Positions 25,515 through 33,751 of a stretch of DNA of 64,000 nucleotides are shown in pieces. The stretch comes from MWFE01 sp964481075. GTDB taxonomy: Bacteria > Bacteroidota > Bacteroidia > Bacteroidales > Tenuifilaceae. The stretch covers positions 14,756-78,755 of the forward strand of contig CAYZSD010000002.1 in the NCBI GenBank assembly GCA_964481075.1, given 5' to 3'. The notes under the pieces were generated by a model, which was not told the origin of the DNA, ran no database searches, and was given only the letters and a program-made list of their open reading frames with translations. Every line of letters starts with the position of its first letter. The first letter of the stretch is position 1. The position numbers and the translations under genes were made by a program.

Positions 25515-25877
25515 TTATTGTCTGCTTTTGAGTTCTTTTTCGATTATTTCTTCGATTTGGGCTTTATTTTCAGGAAGGTGATTAAATGCAACATCCCAAA
25601 TAATCTCATAGTCAATTCCAAAATATTCGTGAGACACTTTATTTCTTAACAAATACATTTCTGCCCAAGGTACATTTGGATATTTTGATTTTAATTCTGC
25701 TGGAATATTCTTTGATGCTTCCCCAATAATTTCGAAGTTTCTAATGACTGCGTCCACTGTTTTATAATCCTTTTTAAAACTTTCAAAAGTGTGTTCAGAA
25801 ATATATTCAGAAATTCTTGACATTGCCAAAAGCAAGTCATCTATGTACATATTATATGTTCTGTCTTTTTTTTTCAC
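25515..25877 (-). CDS. hepT: HEPN toxin HepT (DUF86)
   Basis: This 120-residue all-helical protein has the HEPN ribonuclease motif RNKVSH (Arg78, His83) followed by Glu-Tyr, giving the full RX4HXY motif of HepT toxins. In characterised modules the partner nucleotidyltransferase MntA silences the toxin by adding AMP units to that Tyr (here Tyr85). The start is a GTG at 25877, two bases after the mntA stop; the gene is transcribed with mntA. Seven bases after its stop lies an inverted copy of a GGGCACAAC motif that also lies upstream of mntA. Confidence 0.93.
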   Translation of the reverse strand: MKKKDRTYNMYIDDLLLAMSRISEYISEHTFESFKKDYKTVDAVIRNFEIIGEASKNIPAELKSKYPNVPWAEMYLLRNKVSHEYFGIDYEIIWDVAFNHLPENKAQIEEIIEKELKSRQ

Positions 25878-25879
25878 AA

Positions 25880-26170
25880 TTAGACGTAGTTTACTTGATT
25901 TAAGATATTGTCCTTTATTTGGTTTTTCAACGCATTCTTTGTTACTAAGTCAATTTTCCTTTTAAAAATTTGTTCTAGATAAAGTTCTAATGAAAAGAAT
26001 TTCCAGCCAATTGGCTTTTCTAATTCAACAAGAATGTCAATATCACTTTCTTCAGTAAAATCACCTTCTGAAAATGAGCCAAATAGTCCAATTTCTTTTA
26101 CCGAATAATTCTGGTAAAGAGTTGGTTTCAATTCTTTTAGTTTTGTCAGTATGTCATTCTTTGTAATCAT
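25880..26170 (-). CDS. mntA: Minimal nucleotidyltransferase antitoxin MntA
   Basis: This 96-residue protein has the Pol-beta-type nucleotidyltransferase signature GSX10DXD exactly: Gly31-Ser32 and Asp43-X-Asp45 (LFGSFSEGDFTEESDIDILV). MntA antitoxins AMPylate HepT. It is the first gene of the pair, two bases before hepT. The C-terminal half (KRKIDLVTKNALKNQIKD) is typical of the family. The AT-rich composition, unlike the chromosome around it, supports acquisition with hepT as one cassette. Confidence 0.94.
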   Translation of the reverse strand: MITKNDILTKLKELKPTLYQNYSVKEIGLFGSFSEGDFTEESDIDILVELEKPIGWKFFSLELYLEQIFKRKIDLVTKNALKNQIKDNILNQVNYV

Positions 26171-26261
26171 AATTCAAATATAACGTTTTCTTTTCAATGG
26201 AGATATGTTCTGGGATTTTTTTTTTGCATTGGGCACAACTTGGAGTTATGATGTTTACCAG

Positions 26262-26378
26262 TGCGCACCCTTTGATCCTTAAAGGGAGTTAGCACGAATT
26301 TATGGCGCGGTAGGAAACTTGGAATCGTCTCGTCATCTTTTTTTGACGAGAAATTCCAACGTCAAGGGAAGGGAGAAC
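26262..26378. repeat. Hairpin-bearing repeat, right flank of the toxin-antitoxin island
   Basis: This is a direct, diverged copy of 24467-24590. Its stem-loop (26319-26359) has the same arms and outer TTGGAAT/ATTCCAA pair but a loop two bases longer. It is followed by gaatatcgaacaaggaa at 26382-26398. Confidence 0.75.
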
Positions 26379-26512
26379 TTAGAATATCGAACAAGGAATC
26401 CCGATTTAAGATTTATGAAGTTAAGAACTACGTCTAATCAAAAATAAAAAAATCCAAAATCCCAGTCAGCCTTGACGGCAGTTGGGCAGGGTTAATCGTC
26501 CCGAACCCCGAC

Positions 26513-26539
26513 CCCGACCCCCGATGCTTCGGGGTCGGG
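26513..26539. repeat. Strong GC hairpin
   Basis: CCCGACCCC (26513-26521) pairs with GGGGTCGGG (26531-26539), followed by a short T-containing stretch. It may end transcription or be a remnant of repeat DNA; it lies in the gene-poor 26171-26979 gap. Confidence 0.5.
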
Positions 26540-26597
26540 ATTCTTTAATCAAAAAGAATATTGAATGAAAAAACCGATTTTATCCATATATTTGTAA

Positions 26598-26753
26598 AAA
26601 AATTCAGCAATTTCAATTCGAAGAAACAGAAGAATAAAACTACCTGATGCAATTATTGCGGCTACTGCTACTAATTTAGAAATACCGCTTGTAACAGCCG
26701 ATAAAGGCTTTAAATCCCTTGATGATTTAACTCTAATTCTTTTTGAATTTTAA
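26598..26753 (+). pseudogene. C-terminal remnant of a VapC-type PIN-domain toxin
   Basis: A 51-codon open stretch after an in-frame TAA (26595-26597) reads like the C-terminal half of a VapC toxin. It contains RRIKLPDAIIAATA, then LEIPLVTADKGFKSL, then LTLILFEF and a stop. The conserved PIN-domain Asp of the LPDAIIAAT motif and the TxDxxF motif are both recognisable. No start codon and no N-terminal half (first catalytic Asp) are present, and no vapB is seen, so this is decayed. It is too short and start-less to be a gene and marks the island as a graveyard for toxin-antitoxin genes. Confidence 0.8.
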
Positions 26754-26961
26754 AAGAGGTTAGTAAACCAAATTACAAGTCTTTTTTTCATAAAATTCTT
26801 CCAATATACCACTTACGTCCGTCAGGATTTGTGCTTGACTCCGAATCACTAAGCCTTGGAATCGGGGTTGAAATCGGGAGGGAGAGTTCAAGCTTTAAAA
26901 TCTGAACTACTTCAACTAGTTCAAACTTCGAAATTCGTACCTTTTTGCTGTTCAAGACTGG

Positions 26962-26969
26962 TAATTTTG
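26962..26969 (+). promoter_or_regulatory. -7 element of the RND exporter operon
   Basis: TAATTTTG fits TAnnTTTG and predicts a transcript start near 26976. That is too close to the first ATG (26980) and so favours the ATG at 26998 as the real start. The -33 element is not obvious. Confidence 0.5.
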
Positions 26970-26997
26970 CATCGTACTAATGCAAATGCACCAGCAA

Positions 26998-28341
26998 ATG
27001 AAAAGCTACTATACTACAATAATTCTTTCACTAGGATTAATCGCTCAAACCCATGCACAGGGGCTGTTCGACAGCTTCACCTCTGAAACAAAACAGGAAG
27101 AGAAAAAGTCCACCATCGAGCTTAGCGGCTACGCAAGAGGTTCGGCTTACGGAGGCTCAGAGAATTACGATTACGCCAACCTTTTTGGGGAATTTGCCCT
27201 AAAGGGCAAGCTGTCGAGGCAAAAAGCCTTCCTCTTTGCCGATGTTCGTTTTCGGGAGGGACTTTTCTTTAATGAAAGAGAATTTCAGGCGCAGCTAAAG
27301 GAAGCTTACGTTGGCTTTACAGGCGATAGGCTTGATTTATACCTCGGAAACCAAATCGTTTCGTGGGGTAGAACCGATGGATTTAATCCTACAAATAGCA
27401 TTACACCAAACGATTACTTCCTCCTTACCCATGAACCAGATGACCAGAAACTTTCTAACTTCATGCTTAGAGGAAAGTATCGCTTTGCAAAGTTTTCGGA
27501 AATTGAAGTAATTGCAATTCCAGCCTACAAACCCTCAGTTTACCGGTACGACCTTTTCGGCATGGGGGCGGAAGCACATTTCATGCCTGTTGAGTTACCT
27601 GAAGCAAAGTTCGAGAATAGCACCGCAGCCGCAAGGCTCAATTTTGAACTTCCCAAGGCAGGGTTTTCATTGTCCTTCTTTCATGGCTACGACCCTTTCT
27701 ATGGGTTTAGTATAATAGACTTCTCACTATCGCCGATACTAATTAACTATTTACCAACACCATACCTAAAGAATTCGTTTGGAGTTGATTTTGCTGTCCC
27801 TATAAAATCCTGGATTTTTCGGGGTGAGGCTTCTTACAATCACACATCCGACTACGAAGAAAATATGCACATCCCAAATCCAGACATTTACTATGTTGTT
27901 GGGGTTGAGAAGAGTTTATTTGATATCACGGCAATATTCCAGTTTATTGGACGATTCACATTTGATTTCAAGGAATTAACAGAACCGACACTAAGTGGCT
28001 TTACACCCGAAGCCATCTTGCAGTATGCAAACGATATGATTAGCTATGAGTCAACGCAGTACATCCGAAAAATCTTCAATCAGCATGAAGTTACCAATCA
28101 TGCGGTGATGCTTTCACTGAGCAGATCTTTCCTCTTCGAGGAGTTTAGGACGGAGATGACAGGATATTACAATCTAACTACAAAAGAGTATATGCTTCGA
28201 CCCAGCTTGAAATGGAGCATTAACGATAATCTTTCAGCCACTTTTGGCGGGCATTTTATGAAAGGACCAGAGGGTACGATCTTCGATACGTCAGGAAGAG
28301 TGATGAACGGGGCTTTTCTGGGCTTAATGGTGAGTTTTTAG
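26998..28341 (+). CDS. Outer-membrane beta-barrel protein of an RND export operon (DUF1302-like)
   Basis: This 447-residue protein has a signal peptide (MKSYYTTIILSLGLIAQTHAQ). A barrel of alternating strands follows, with DUF1302-like landmarks (LYLGNQIVSWGRTDGFNPTNSITPNDYF) and an aromatic C-terminus GLMVSF. It begins a three-gene set with an RND exporter (33 bases downstream) and a LolA-like protein. Gene sets of this kind are seen in many bacteria and probably move a lipid or lipoprotein across the envelope; the substrate is unknown. An upstream ATG at 26980 is in frame, but it would add residues in front of the signal peptide. Confidence 0.8.
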   Translation: MKSYYTTIILSLGLIAQTHAQGLFDSFTSETKQEEKKSTIELSGYARGSAYGGSENYDYANLFGEFALKGKLSRQKAFLFADVRFREGLFFNEREFQAQLKEAYVGFTGDRLDLYLGNQIVSWGRTDGFNPTNSITPNDYFLLTHEPDDQKLSNFMLRGKYRFAKFSEIEVIAIPAYKPSVYRYDLFGMGAEAHFMPVELPEAKFENSTAAARLNFELPKAGFSLSFFHGYDPFYGFSIIDFSLSPILINYLPTPYLKNSFGVDFAVPIKSWIFRGEASYNHTSDYEENMHIPNPDIYYVVGVEKSLFDITAIFQFIGRFTFDFKELTEPTLSGFTPEAILQYANDMISYESTQYIRKIFNQHEVTNHAVMLSLSRSFLFEEFRTEMTGYYNLTTKEYMLRPSLKWSINDNLSATFGGHFMKGPEGTIFDTSGRVMNGAFLGLMVSF

Positions 28342-28374
28342 GAGTATTGGAATATCGAATAATTTGATAAGAAT

Positions 28375-30651
28375 ATGAATACTAACACTTTCATTGCAAA
28401 GTACAGGGTTTGGTTAATCATTGTTCCGGTTTTAATTACGGTGCTAATGCTTCTTCCTTTAACAAAGGCAAGGATTAACCCCGATCTTATGGAATACCTT
28501 CCGAAGGATATTGAGGCGAAGATAAATGTTGATAAGCTCGAGAAAACTTTCGGCAAATTTGAGCCCATCGTGCTAATCTTTGAATCGGAGGACGTGCTTA
28601 ACGAGAAAACCCTTAGACGTGTTGCCGAATTGAACGATGCCTTCAAGTACATGGCAGAGGTAGAGGATATCATGTCGATTTTCGAAACGAAAAACATTCG
28701 TGGTGAGGAGGGTACAATGCTGGTTGATCCAGCCATTGAAAACATCCCAACCTCTGAAAGCGAAAGAGAGGAACTCAGAAATGAACTCAGAAGTAATCCA
28801 CTAGCATACAAAATGTTTGTTTCCGATGATTTTCACTTCACCCTAATAATCCTCAACAAAGTGCAGACAGTTGCCGATGCCGAATTCTTTGAGATCATTG
28901 ACCAGACCCTCAAAGAGTATCCAGGTGATGAGAAGGTTTATATAAACGGCCTTCCATTTATGAGGTATGAGATTCAAAAATTGGCCACACGTGATCTTGT
29001 CGTTCTTCTGCCACTGGGTTTAATCCTTATGCTTATCTTTCTCTACATATCGTTTCGTGAACGAAGAGGTGTACTCCTACCCTTCTCGGTGGTTTTAATG
29101 TCGATTGCCCTAGCAATGGGGTTGATGCCCATTTTGGGCTACGATTTTAGTATTATCGCTGTGTTGGTTCCAATTATGATGATTGCCATCGCTAACAACT
29201 ACGGAGTGCATATTGTGGCTCGCTACCAGGAACTGAACTCAAGGAATCCCGATTGGACAATGGAGCAAATCGTTAAGGAGGCTCTTTCACAGCTCAATTG
29301 GCCCATCATCCTAACAGCGCTCACAACAATTTTTGGGGTAATGGGATTGATTGTCCATATCATGCTACCAGCCAAGCAGATGGGGTACGTGAGTTCCATT
29401 GCAATAGCCTTTGCTCTAATCCTCAGCCTACTATTCATACCTGCCGTTCTCATTAGCATGAAGAAGGGAAAACCAAAAGCAGAATTTACTGGTGAAAAAC
29501 ATACGTGGATTGATAGATTCCTGATTTGGTCAGGAGGTGTTTCAACAAAATCATCGTTACCAGTCGTTTACATCTTTGTCAGCTTTTTGATTATTGCTTC
29601 GTTAGGAATATTGCATCTACAGGCAAGCATTAACTTCGAAAGGATGATGCCAAAATCTCATTCCATGAGGATTTCAACAAGCATTGCGAACGAGAAATTT
29701 GGAGGAACTAAGAATATCAGCATCCTGTTTGAGGGTGACATAATGGATCCTGACCTAATGCAGACCATGGATAGGTTTGAAAGTGAGTTGGAAGCACTGC
29801 CCGAGGTAGGAAACGTAACATCTTTAGCTTCGGTAATTCGAATTATTAGCCGTGCCCTAAATGATCCGGATGATGAGCTGTATGATGCAATCCCAAACGA
29901 CAGGCAGATAATTGCCCAGTACATTGAGTTCTATAGTATGAGCGGTGATCCTGAAGACTTTGAGAAACTGGTTGATTTCGATTACACCAAGGCGGTACTT
30001 AACGTCCAGTTTACTGCTAAGGACATGAGGAAGTTGAAGGAGGTTGAGGAGCATATTCAAAAATTGGTAGAAAAATCACCTTACTGCACATTGCAGACAG
30101 GCCAGTGTCTGATTGAAAAGGAGATGGCCAATTCAATTGTTAAAGGGCAGGTCCTATCCCTAATCTTCGCCCTTTTAGCCATTTTTATTCTTCTTTCCCT
30201 TATTTTTCGCTCATTCTATGCTGGTTTACTTGGAAGTATTCCTCTTTTCCTAACACTTCTTTGCAATTTTGGACTAATGGGGTGGTTTGGTTTTGAACTG
30301 GATATAGGTAATTCCTTGCTTTCGTCCATTGCCATAGGCATTGGGGTAGATTATACTATACATCTTTTCTGGCGACTAAAATATGAGCTTAGCCTTGGAA
30401 AGGAATACCCGGAAGCAATTGCCACCACTCTCAGGACAACCGGAAGAGGAATTGCAATCAATGCCGTATCGGTGATGGTTGGATTTGGCGTGCTCTTCTT
30501 TTCGGGTCTAGTGATTCTGAAAACATTCGCATTCCTAATAATCTTCTCACTCCTACTTTGTTTGCTATGTGCCTTGCTACTAATCCCAGCAATTTGCATG
30601 ATAACAAAGCCGAGGTTTCTTGAAAAGAATGGAAGGGTGAGATTCTTTTAG
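28375..30651 (+). CDS. RND/MMPL-family exporter
   Basis: This 758-residue inner-membrane protein has two homologous halves, each with one helix, a periplasmic domain and a bundle of five helices. The first half carries NNYGVHIVARYQEL (about residues 273-286) and the second GIGVDYTIHLFWRL (about 654-667), the paired motifs of the MMPL/SSD branch. RND exporters of this branch move lipids or hopanoid-like compounds using the proton gradient. It sits between an outer-membrane barrel gene and a LolA-like gene with short gaps (33 and 39 bases), so the three likely make one pathway. Confidence 0.93.
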   Translation: MNTNTFIAKYRVWLIIVPVLITVLMLLPLTKARINPDLMEYLPKDIEAKINVDKLEKTFGKFEPIVLIFESEDVLNEKTLRRVAELNDAFKYMAEVEDIMSIFETKNIRGEEGTMLVDPAIENIPTSESEREELRNELRSNPLAYKMFVSDDFHFTLIILNKVQTVADAEFFEIIDQTLKEYPGDEKVYINGLPFMRYEIQKLATRDLVVLLPLGLILMLIFLYISFRERRGVLLPFSVVLMSIALAMGLMPILGYDFSIIAVLVPIMMIAIANNYGVHIVARYQELNSRNPDWTMEQIVKEALSQLNWPIILTALTTIFGVMGLIVHIMLPAKQMGYVSSIAIAFALILSLLFIPAVLISMKKGKPKAEFTGEKHTWIDRFLIWSGGVSTKSSLPVVYIFVSFLIIASLGILHLQASINFERMMPKSHSMRISTSIANEKFGGTKNISILFEGDIMDPDLMQTMDRFESELEALPEVGNVTSLASVIRIISRALNDPDDELYDAIPNDRQIIAQYIEFYSMSGDPEDFEKLVDFDYTKAVLNVQFTAKDMRKLKEVEEHIQKLVEKSPYCTLQTGQCLIEKEMANSIVKGQVLSLIFALLAIFILLSLIFRSFYAGLLGSIPLFLTLLCNFGLMGWFGFELDIGNSLLSSIAIGIGVDYTIHLFWRLKYELSLGKEYPEAIATTLRTTGRGIAINAVSVMVGFGVLFFSGLVILKTFAFLIIFSLLLCLLCALLLIPAICMITKPRFLEKNGRVRFF

Positions 30652-30690
30652 AAGGGTACTGTAAATGTCAAACTATATAACACTAAAACA

Positions 30691-31464
30691 ATGAAAATTA
30701 AAGTAATCATCAGCATCTCGCTTCTGCTAGGCTTTTCCACATCTCTTTTCTCACATGATCCCCGCGAGATATCCGACAAAGCATCTAAGACCATTGAGTT
30801 TGAGTCGATGGAGATGGTCGCAACGCTCAATATTTTCGACAATCGAGGTAATGTCCGTACCCGCCAAATTGCCATAGCTACCAAAAAATTTAGTGAAACC
30901 ACCAAAACGCTTATGCGTTTCCTTTCACCTCCCGATGTTAGTGGAACATCCATTCTAATCTTCGACTACGAGAACAAGGCAGATGATATGTGGATTTACC
31001 TACCCTCACTGCGCCGCACACGGCGCATTGTAAGCACTGAGAAAGGGAAGAGCTTCATGGGGTCGGAGTTCTCCAATGCCAATATGAGCCGCCCAAACAT
31101 CGACGACTTTACCTATAAACTACTTGGAAGCGAAACAGTAAACGATAAGGAATGTTGGAAGATTGAAGCCACTTGCAAAAGCAAGGAGGTTGAGGATGAG
31201 AATGGATTTCAAAAAAGGGTCTCTTTTATCGAGAAAGAAACATACCTATCCCAGAAAAGCGAACTGTACGATCGCAACGGAAGACTAATGAAAATTATGA
31301 CCCTCAGCGACTATCGCAAGCAACCTAACGGTAAGTACTTCGCCTTTAGTATGATAATGGAGAATGTGCAGAATAATCGGCGTTCGGAGATGAAAGTAGA
31401 TAAGTTTCAACTTGGTACAAACCTAAATGAGGATAGTTTCTCAACAACGAGCATGGAGAAGTAG
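30691..31464 (+). CDS. Outer-membrane lipoprotein-sorting (LolA-like) protein
   Basis: This 257-residue periplasmic protein has a signal peptide (about 20 residues, ending near SLFSHD). It has the LolA-like fold pattern used by 'outer membrane lipoprotein-sorting protein' families: LMRFLSPPDVSGTSILI, WIYLPSLRRTRRI, SFMGSEFSNANM, then FSMIMENVQNNRRSEMKV. Such proteins bind acyl chains in a hydrophobic half-barrel. It is the last gene of the barrel/RND/LolA-like operon and is a probable periplasmic carrier for the RND exporter's substrate. Confidence 0.9.
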   Translation: MKIKVIISISLLLGFSTSLFSHDPREISDKASKTIEFESMEMVATLNIFDNRGNVRTRQIAIATKKFSETTKTLMRFLSPPDVSGTSILIFDYENKADDMWIYLPSLRRTRRIVSTEKGKSFMGSEFSNANMSRPNIDDFTYKLLGSETVNDKECWKIEATCKSKEVEDENGFQKRVSFIEKETYLSQKSELYDRNGRLMKIMTLSDYRKQPNGKYFAFSMIMENVQNNRRSEMKVDKFQLGTNLNEDSFSTTSMEK

Positions 31465-31514
31465 AGTGAGTCTGTTGCCTCTTTAATGCAATTTATGGCT
31501 TAAAGCCAATAATC

Positions 31515-31913
31515 TTATGGTCGTCTGAAAAGTGCTTCTACATCGAAGTCAGGTGAAGTATCACCAAGGTATGAATAACGCCAGTAAATAGCACTAAAGT
31601 CTCGTTCAATGCTACCAGAGCCAGCAAAACTATACAATAGGTTGTTTGTCTCAAAAATTGTTATCAGGGTATCGCTGATGGTTGCAATAACTTCAAAATC
31701 GTATCCTAAGTTGTAAAAGTTAAAAATTCTTACAATCGACGAGTCGCTTCCATGTAAATCGATATCAACGTTATACTGGCGATAACCATACATCGACCCC
31801 TGCTCAAAGCATCTCCATGTTCCAAGAATTGAATCTTTTGGATAATTCTTATCCTTCTTACACGAAGATAGGCCAAAAGCCAAAAGGAGTAGTATCAGAC
31901 CAAACTTTTTCAT
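31515..31913 (-). CDS. Small lipoprotein of unknown function
   Basis: The ATG at 31913 gives a clean lipoprotein signal, MKKFGLILLLLAFGLSSCKK, with lipobox LSSC (Cys near residue 18). After the lipid anchor come a Lys/Asp-rich spacer and about 105 residues with a GTWRCFE segment, like the lipocalin-type lipoproteins of Bacteroidota, but the family is not certain. The frame could open at 31970, but that would put 19 residues in front of the signal. It overlaps no other gene and lies 64 bases downstream of the acylphosphatase gene start region, convergent with the LolA-like gene. Confidence 0.75.
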   Translation of the reverse strand: MKKFGLILLLLAFGLSSCKKDKNYPKDSILGTWRCFEQGSMYGYRQYNVDIDLHGSDSSIVRIFNFYNLGYDFEVIATISDTLITIFETNNLLYSFAGSGSIERDFSAIYWRYSYLGDTSPDFDVEALFRRP

Positions 31914-31977
31914 GAAAACAAATGTATTGCAATTATAAAGAATAAATGCATAAAGCTGAAAAACTTTCAAAGGTTTC

Positions 31978-32250
31978 TTACCTGATAGTAAAATTTGTAA
32001 AGTTTTGAAGGGGGATAGACCGTTTTTCTATACTTGTAACATTCGATTGGGGAGGGTCTATTTCACAACGTCTGACCAATATTTCGAGATTTTTTTCGGT
32101 GCTTTCGGCCTCCATGTAAACTGTTCCTTCGGGTAGGTTCTTAACAAAACCGTTTACACCCAGTTCTACTGCTTGCCTAAGAACAAAGTATCTAAAACCT
32201 ACCTTCTGCACCCGGCCAGAGAACAATACACTTATTGATTTTAAGTTCAT
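31978..32250 (-). CDS. acyP: Acylphosphatase
   Basis: This small enzyme hydrolyses acyl phosphates such as acetyl phosphate and 1,3-bisphosphoglycerate. The signature GRVQKVGFRYF (catalytic Arg near residue 21) and the downstream GFVKNLPEGTVYMEAES (catalytic Asn near 39) are intact, and the length of 90 is usual. I take the ATG at 32250 rather than the TTG two codons earlier. It is transcribed in the same direction as the lipoprotein downstream. Confidence 0.96.
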   Translation of the reverse strand: MNLKSISVLFSGRVQKVGFRYFVLRQAVELGVNGFVKNLPEGTVYMEAESTEKNLEILVRRCEIDPPQSNVTSIEKRSIPLQNFTNFTIR

Positions 32251-32355
32251 TTTCAACAGGTTTTAGCAGCAAAAAATATATCTCTCAGGTATCTGTTTAA
32301 AAAAGACTTGAGAAAAAGTGAAAAGAAAATTTGCGCTCGCTCGGTGGATGGCCAG

Positions 32356-32613
32356 TTACTCAGCTGTCTCGGGTTTGCGGTGAGCGCTGTTCACCTTAAT
32401 ATTCCTTCCCTTCACCTGGGTGTCATTAAGGGCTTTAATGGCATTCTCGGCATCGGTGTCATTATCCATTTCAACAAAAGCATAACCTTTTGAGCGACCT
32501 GTTTTCTTGTCGGAAATGATTCTAACGATCCCTACGCTTCCATAAGGGAGAAAAAGCTCCTTTATTTCTTCGGGCTTCATGCTGTAAGCAATGTTTCCAA
32601 TGTAAATGTTCAT
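32356..32613 (-). CDS. RNA-binding protein with a single RRM domain
   Basis: This 85-residue protein is almost all one RNA-recognition motif. RNP2 is IYIGNI (residues 3-8) and RNP1 is KGYAFVEM (about 42-49), with the usual beta-alpha-beta-beta-alpha-beta spacing. Single-RRM proteins of this kind in Bacteroidota and cyanobacteria are often cold-induced RNA chaperones. The short Pro/Glu tail lacks the Gly-rich extension of some family members. It is flanked upstream by the ornithine carbamoyltransferase terminator, so it is a separate transcript. Confidence 0.95.
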   Translation of the reverse strand: MNIYIGNIAYSMKPEEIKELFLPYGSVGIVRIISDKKTGRSKGYAFVEMDNDTDAENAIKALNDTQVKGRNIKVNSAHRKPETAE

Positions 32614-32674
32614 AATTGGCTAAGGTTTATTGATTTGCTTAGATAAAATTACAGCAATATTTTAATTAAACAAA

Positions 32675-32702
32675 AAAAGGCAGCAAAAAAATGCTGCCTT
32701 TT
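32675..32702. terminator. Intrinsic terminator after the ornithine carbamoyltransferase gene
   Basis: AAAAGGCAGCA and TGCTGCCTTTT form an 11-bp stem with a run-of-A loop. On the minus strand a T-run follows it, ending transcription from the carbamoyltransferase gene. Confidence 0.88.
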
Positions 32703-32720
32703 GATAAAAAAATAAAGTAG

Positions 32721-33722
32721 TTACTGTCCAATTGTAGCAACCATAACTGCTTTGATGGTGTGCATACGGTTTTCGGCTTGATCGAAAACAATGCTAGCAT
32801 CTGATTCGAATACTTCCTCGGTAACCTCCATCGATTCAAGGCCAAATTTCTGGAAGATATCCTCACCAACAACAGTCTTTCTATTGTGAAATGCAGGTAG
32901 GCAATGCAAAAATTTGCAATTTGGGTTTCCGGTTAACTCCATTGCCTTCTTGTTAACTTGGTAAGGTTTGAGTAGCTTTATCCTCTCTCCCCAAACCGAT
33001 TCTGGTTCACCCATCGAAACCCATACATCGGTGTAAAGGAAATCGCAGCCCTTAACCCCTTCCTCAACATTCTCTGTACGAGTTATTTTTGCTCCTGTTT
33101 GCTTTGCAATCTCAAGGCATTTATTGTAGAGTTCATCAGAAGGCCAACATGCTTTTGGAGCGACAGCACGGAAGTCCATTCCCATCTTGGCAGCGCCAAC
33201 CATCAATGAGTTGCCCATGTTGTTTCTAGCATCACCCATATAAGCAAAGGTTACCTGACATAGGGGCTTTGTGCTATGCTCGCGCATGGTCAGAAAGTCG
33301 GCAAGTATTTGTGTTGGATGAAACTCGGTAGTGAGACCATTCCATACAGGAACTCCTGCGTGCATAGCAAGTGTCTCAACGATTTCCTGTGAGTAGCCCC
33401 GATATTCAATGCCATCGTACATACGTCCAAGAACTCGAGCTGTATCTTCCATTGACTCCTTCTTGCCCATTTGAGAACCAGCAGGTCCAAGATAGGTAAC
33501 ATGTGCCCCTTGATCGAAAGCGGCCACCTCAAATGCACAACGGGTGCGGGTTGAATCCTTCTCGAATAGAAGAACGATATTCTTTCCTCTAAGCTTCTGC
33601 TGCTCAGTTCCAGCATACTTTGCGGCCTTAAGATCAGCCGATAGGTCTAACAAAAACTGAATCTCTTTAGGAGAAAAATCGAGTAGTTTTACAAAACTAC
33701 GATTCCTTAAATTGAATGCCAT
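32721..33722 (-). CDS. arcB: Ornithine carbamoyltransferase, probably catabolic
   Basis: It interconverts ornithine + carbamoyl phosphate and citrulline + phosphate. The carbamoyl-phosphate motif STRTR (residues 57-61), the HPTQ loop and the ornithine-site HCLPAFH motif near residue 270 are all present. The length of 333 fits the catabolic ArcB subgroup. Many Bacteroidota make arginine through N-acetylornithine carbamoyltransferase instead, and this gene is 29 bases downstream of carbamate kinase. I therefore infer a role in arginine/citrulline breakdown with ATP gain. The deiminase gene arcA is not in the window. Confidence 0.93.
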   Translation of the reverse strand: MAFNLRNRSFVKLLDFSPKEIQFLLDLSADLKAAKYAGTEQQKLRGKNIVLLFEKDSTRTRCAFEVAAFDQGAHVTYLGPAGSQMGKKESMEDTARVLGRMYDGIEYRGYSQEIVETLAMHAGVPVWNGLTTEFHPTQILADFLTMREHSTKPLCQVTFAYMGDARNNMGNSLMVGAAKMGMDFRAVAPKACWPSDELYNKCLEIAKQTGAKITRTENVEEGVKGCDFLYTDVWVSMGEPESVWGERIKLLKPYQVNKKAMELTGNPNCKFLHCLPAFHNRKTVVGEDIFQKFGLESMEVTEEVFESDASIVFDQAENRMHTIKAVMVATIGQ

Positions 33723-33751
33723 AACATTATTTTTTTTTGGTTGTTCAACAA

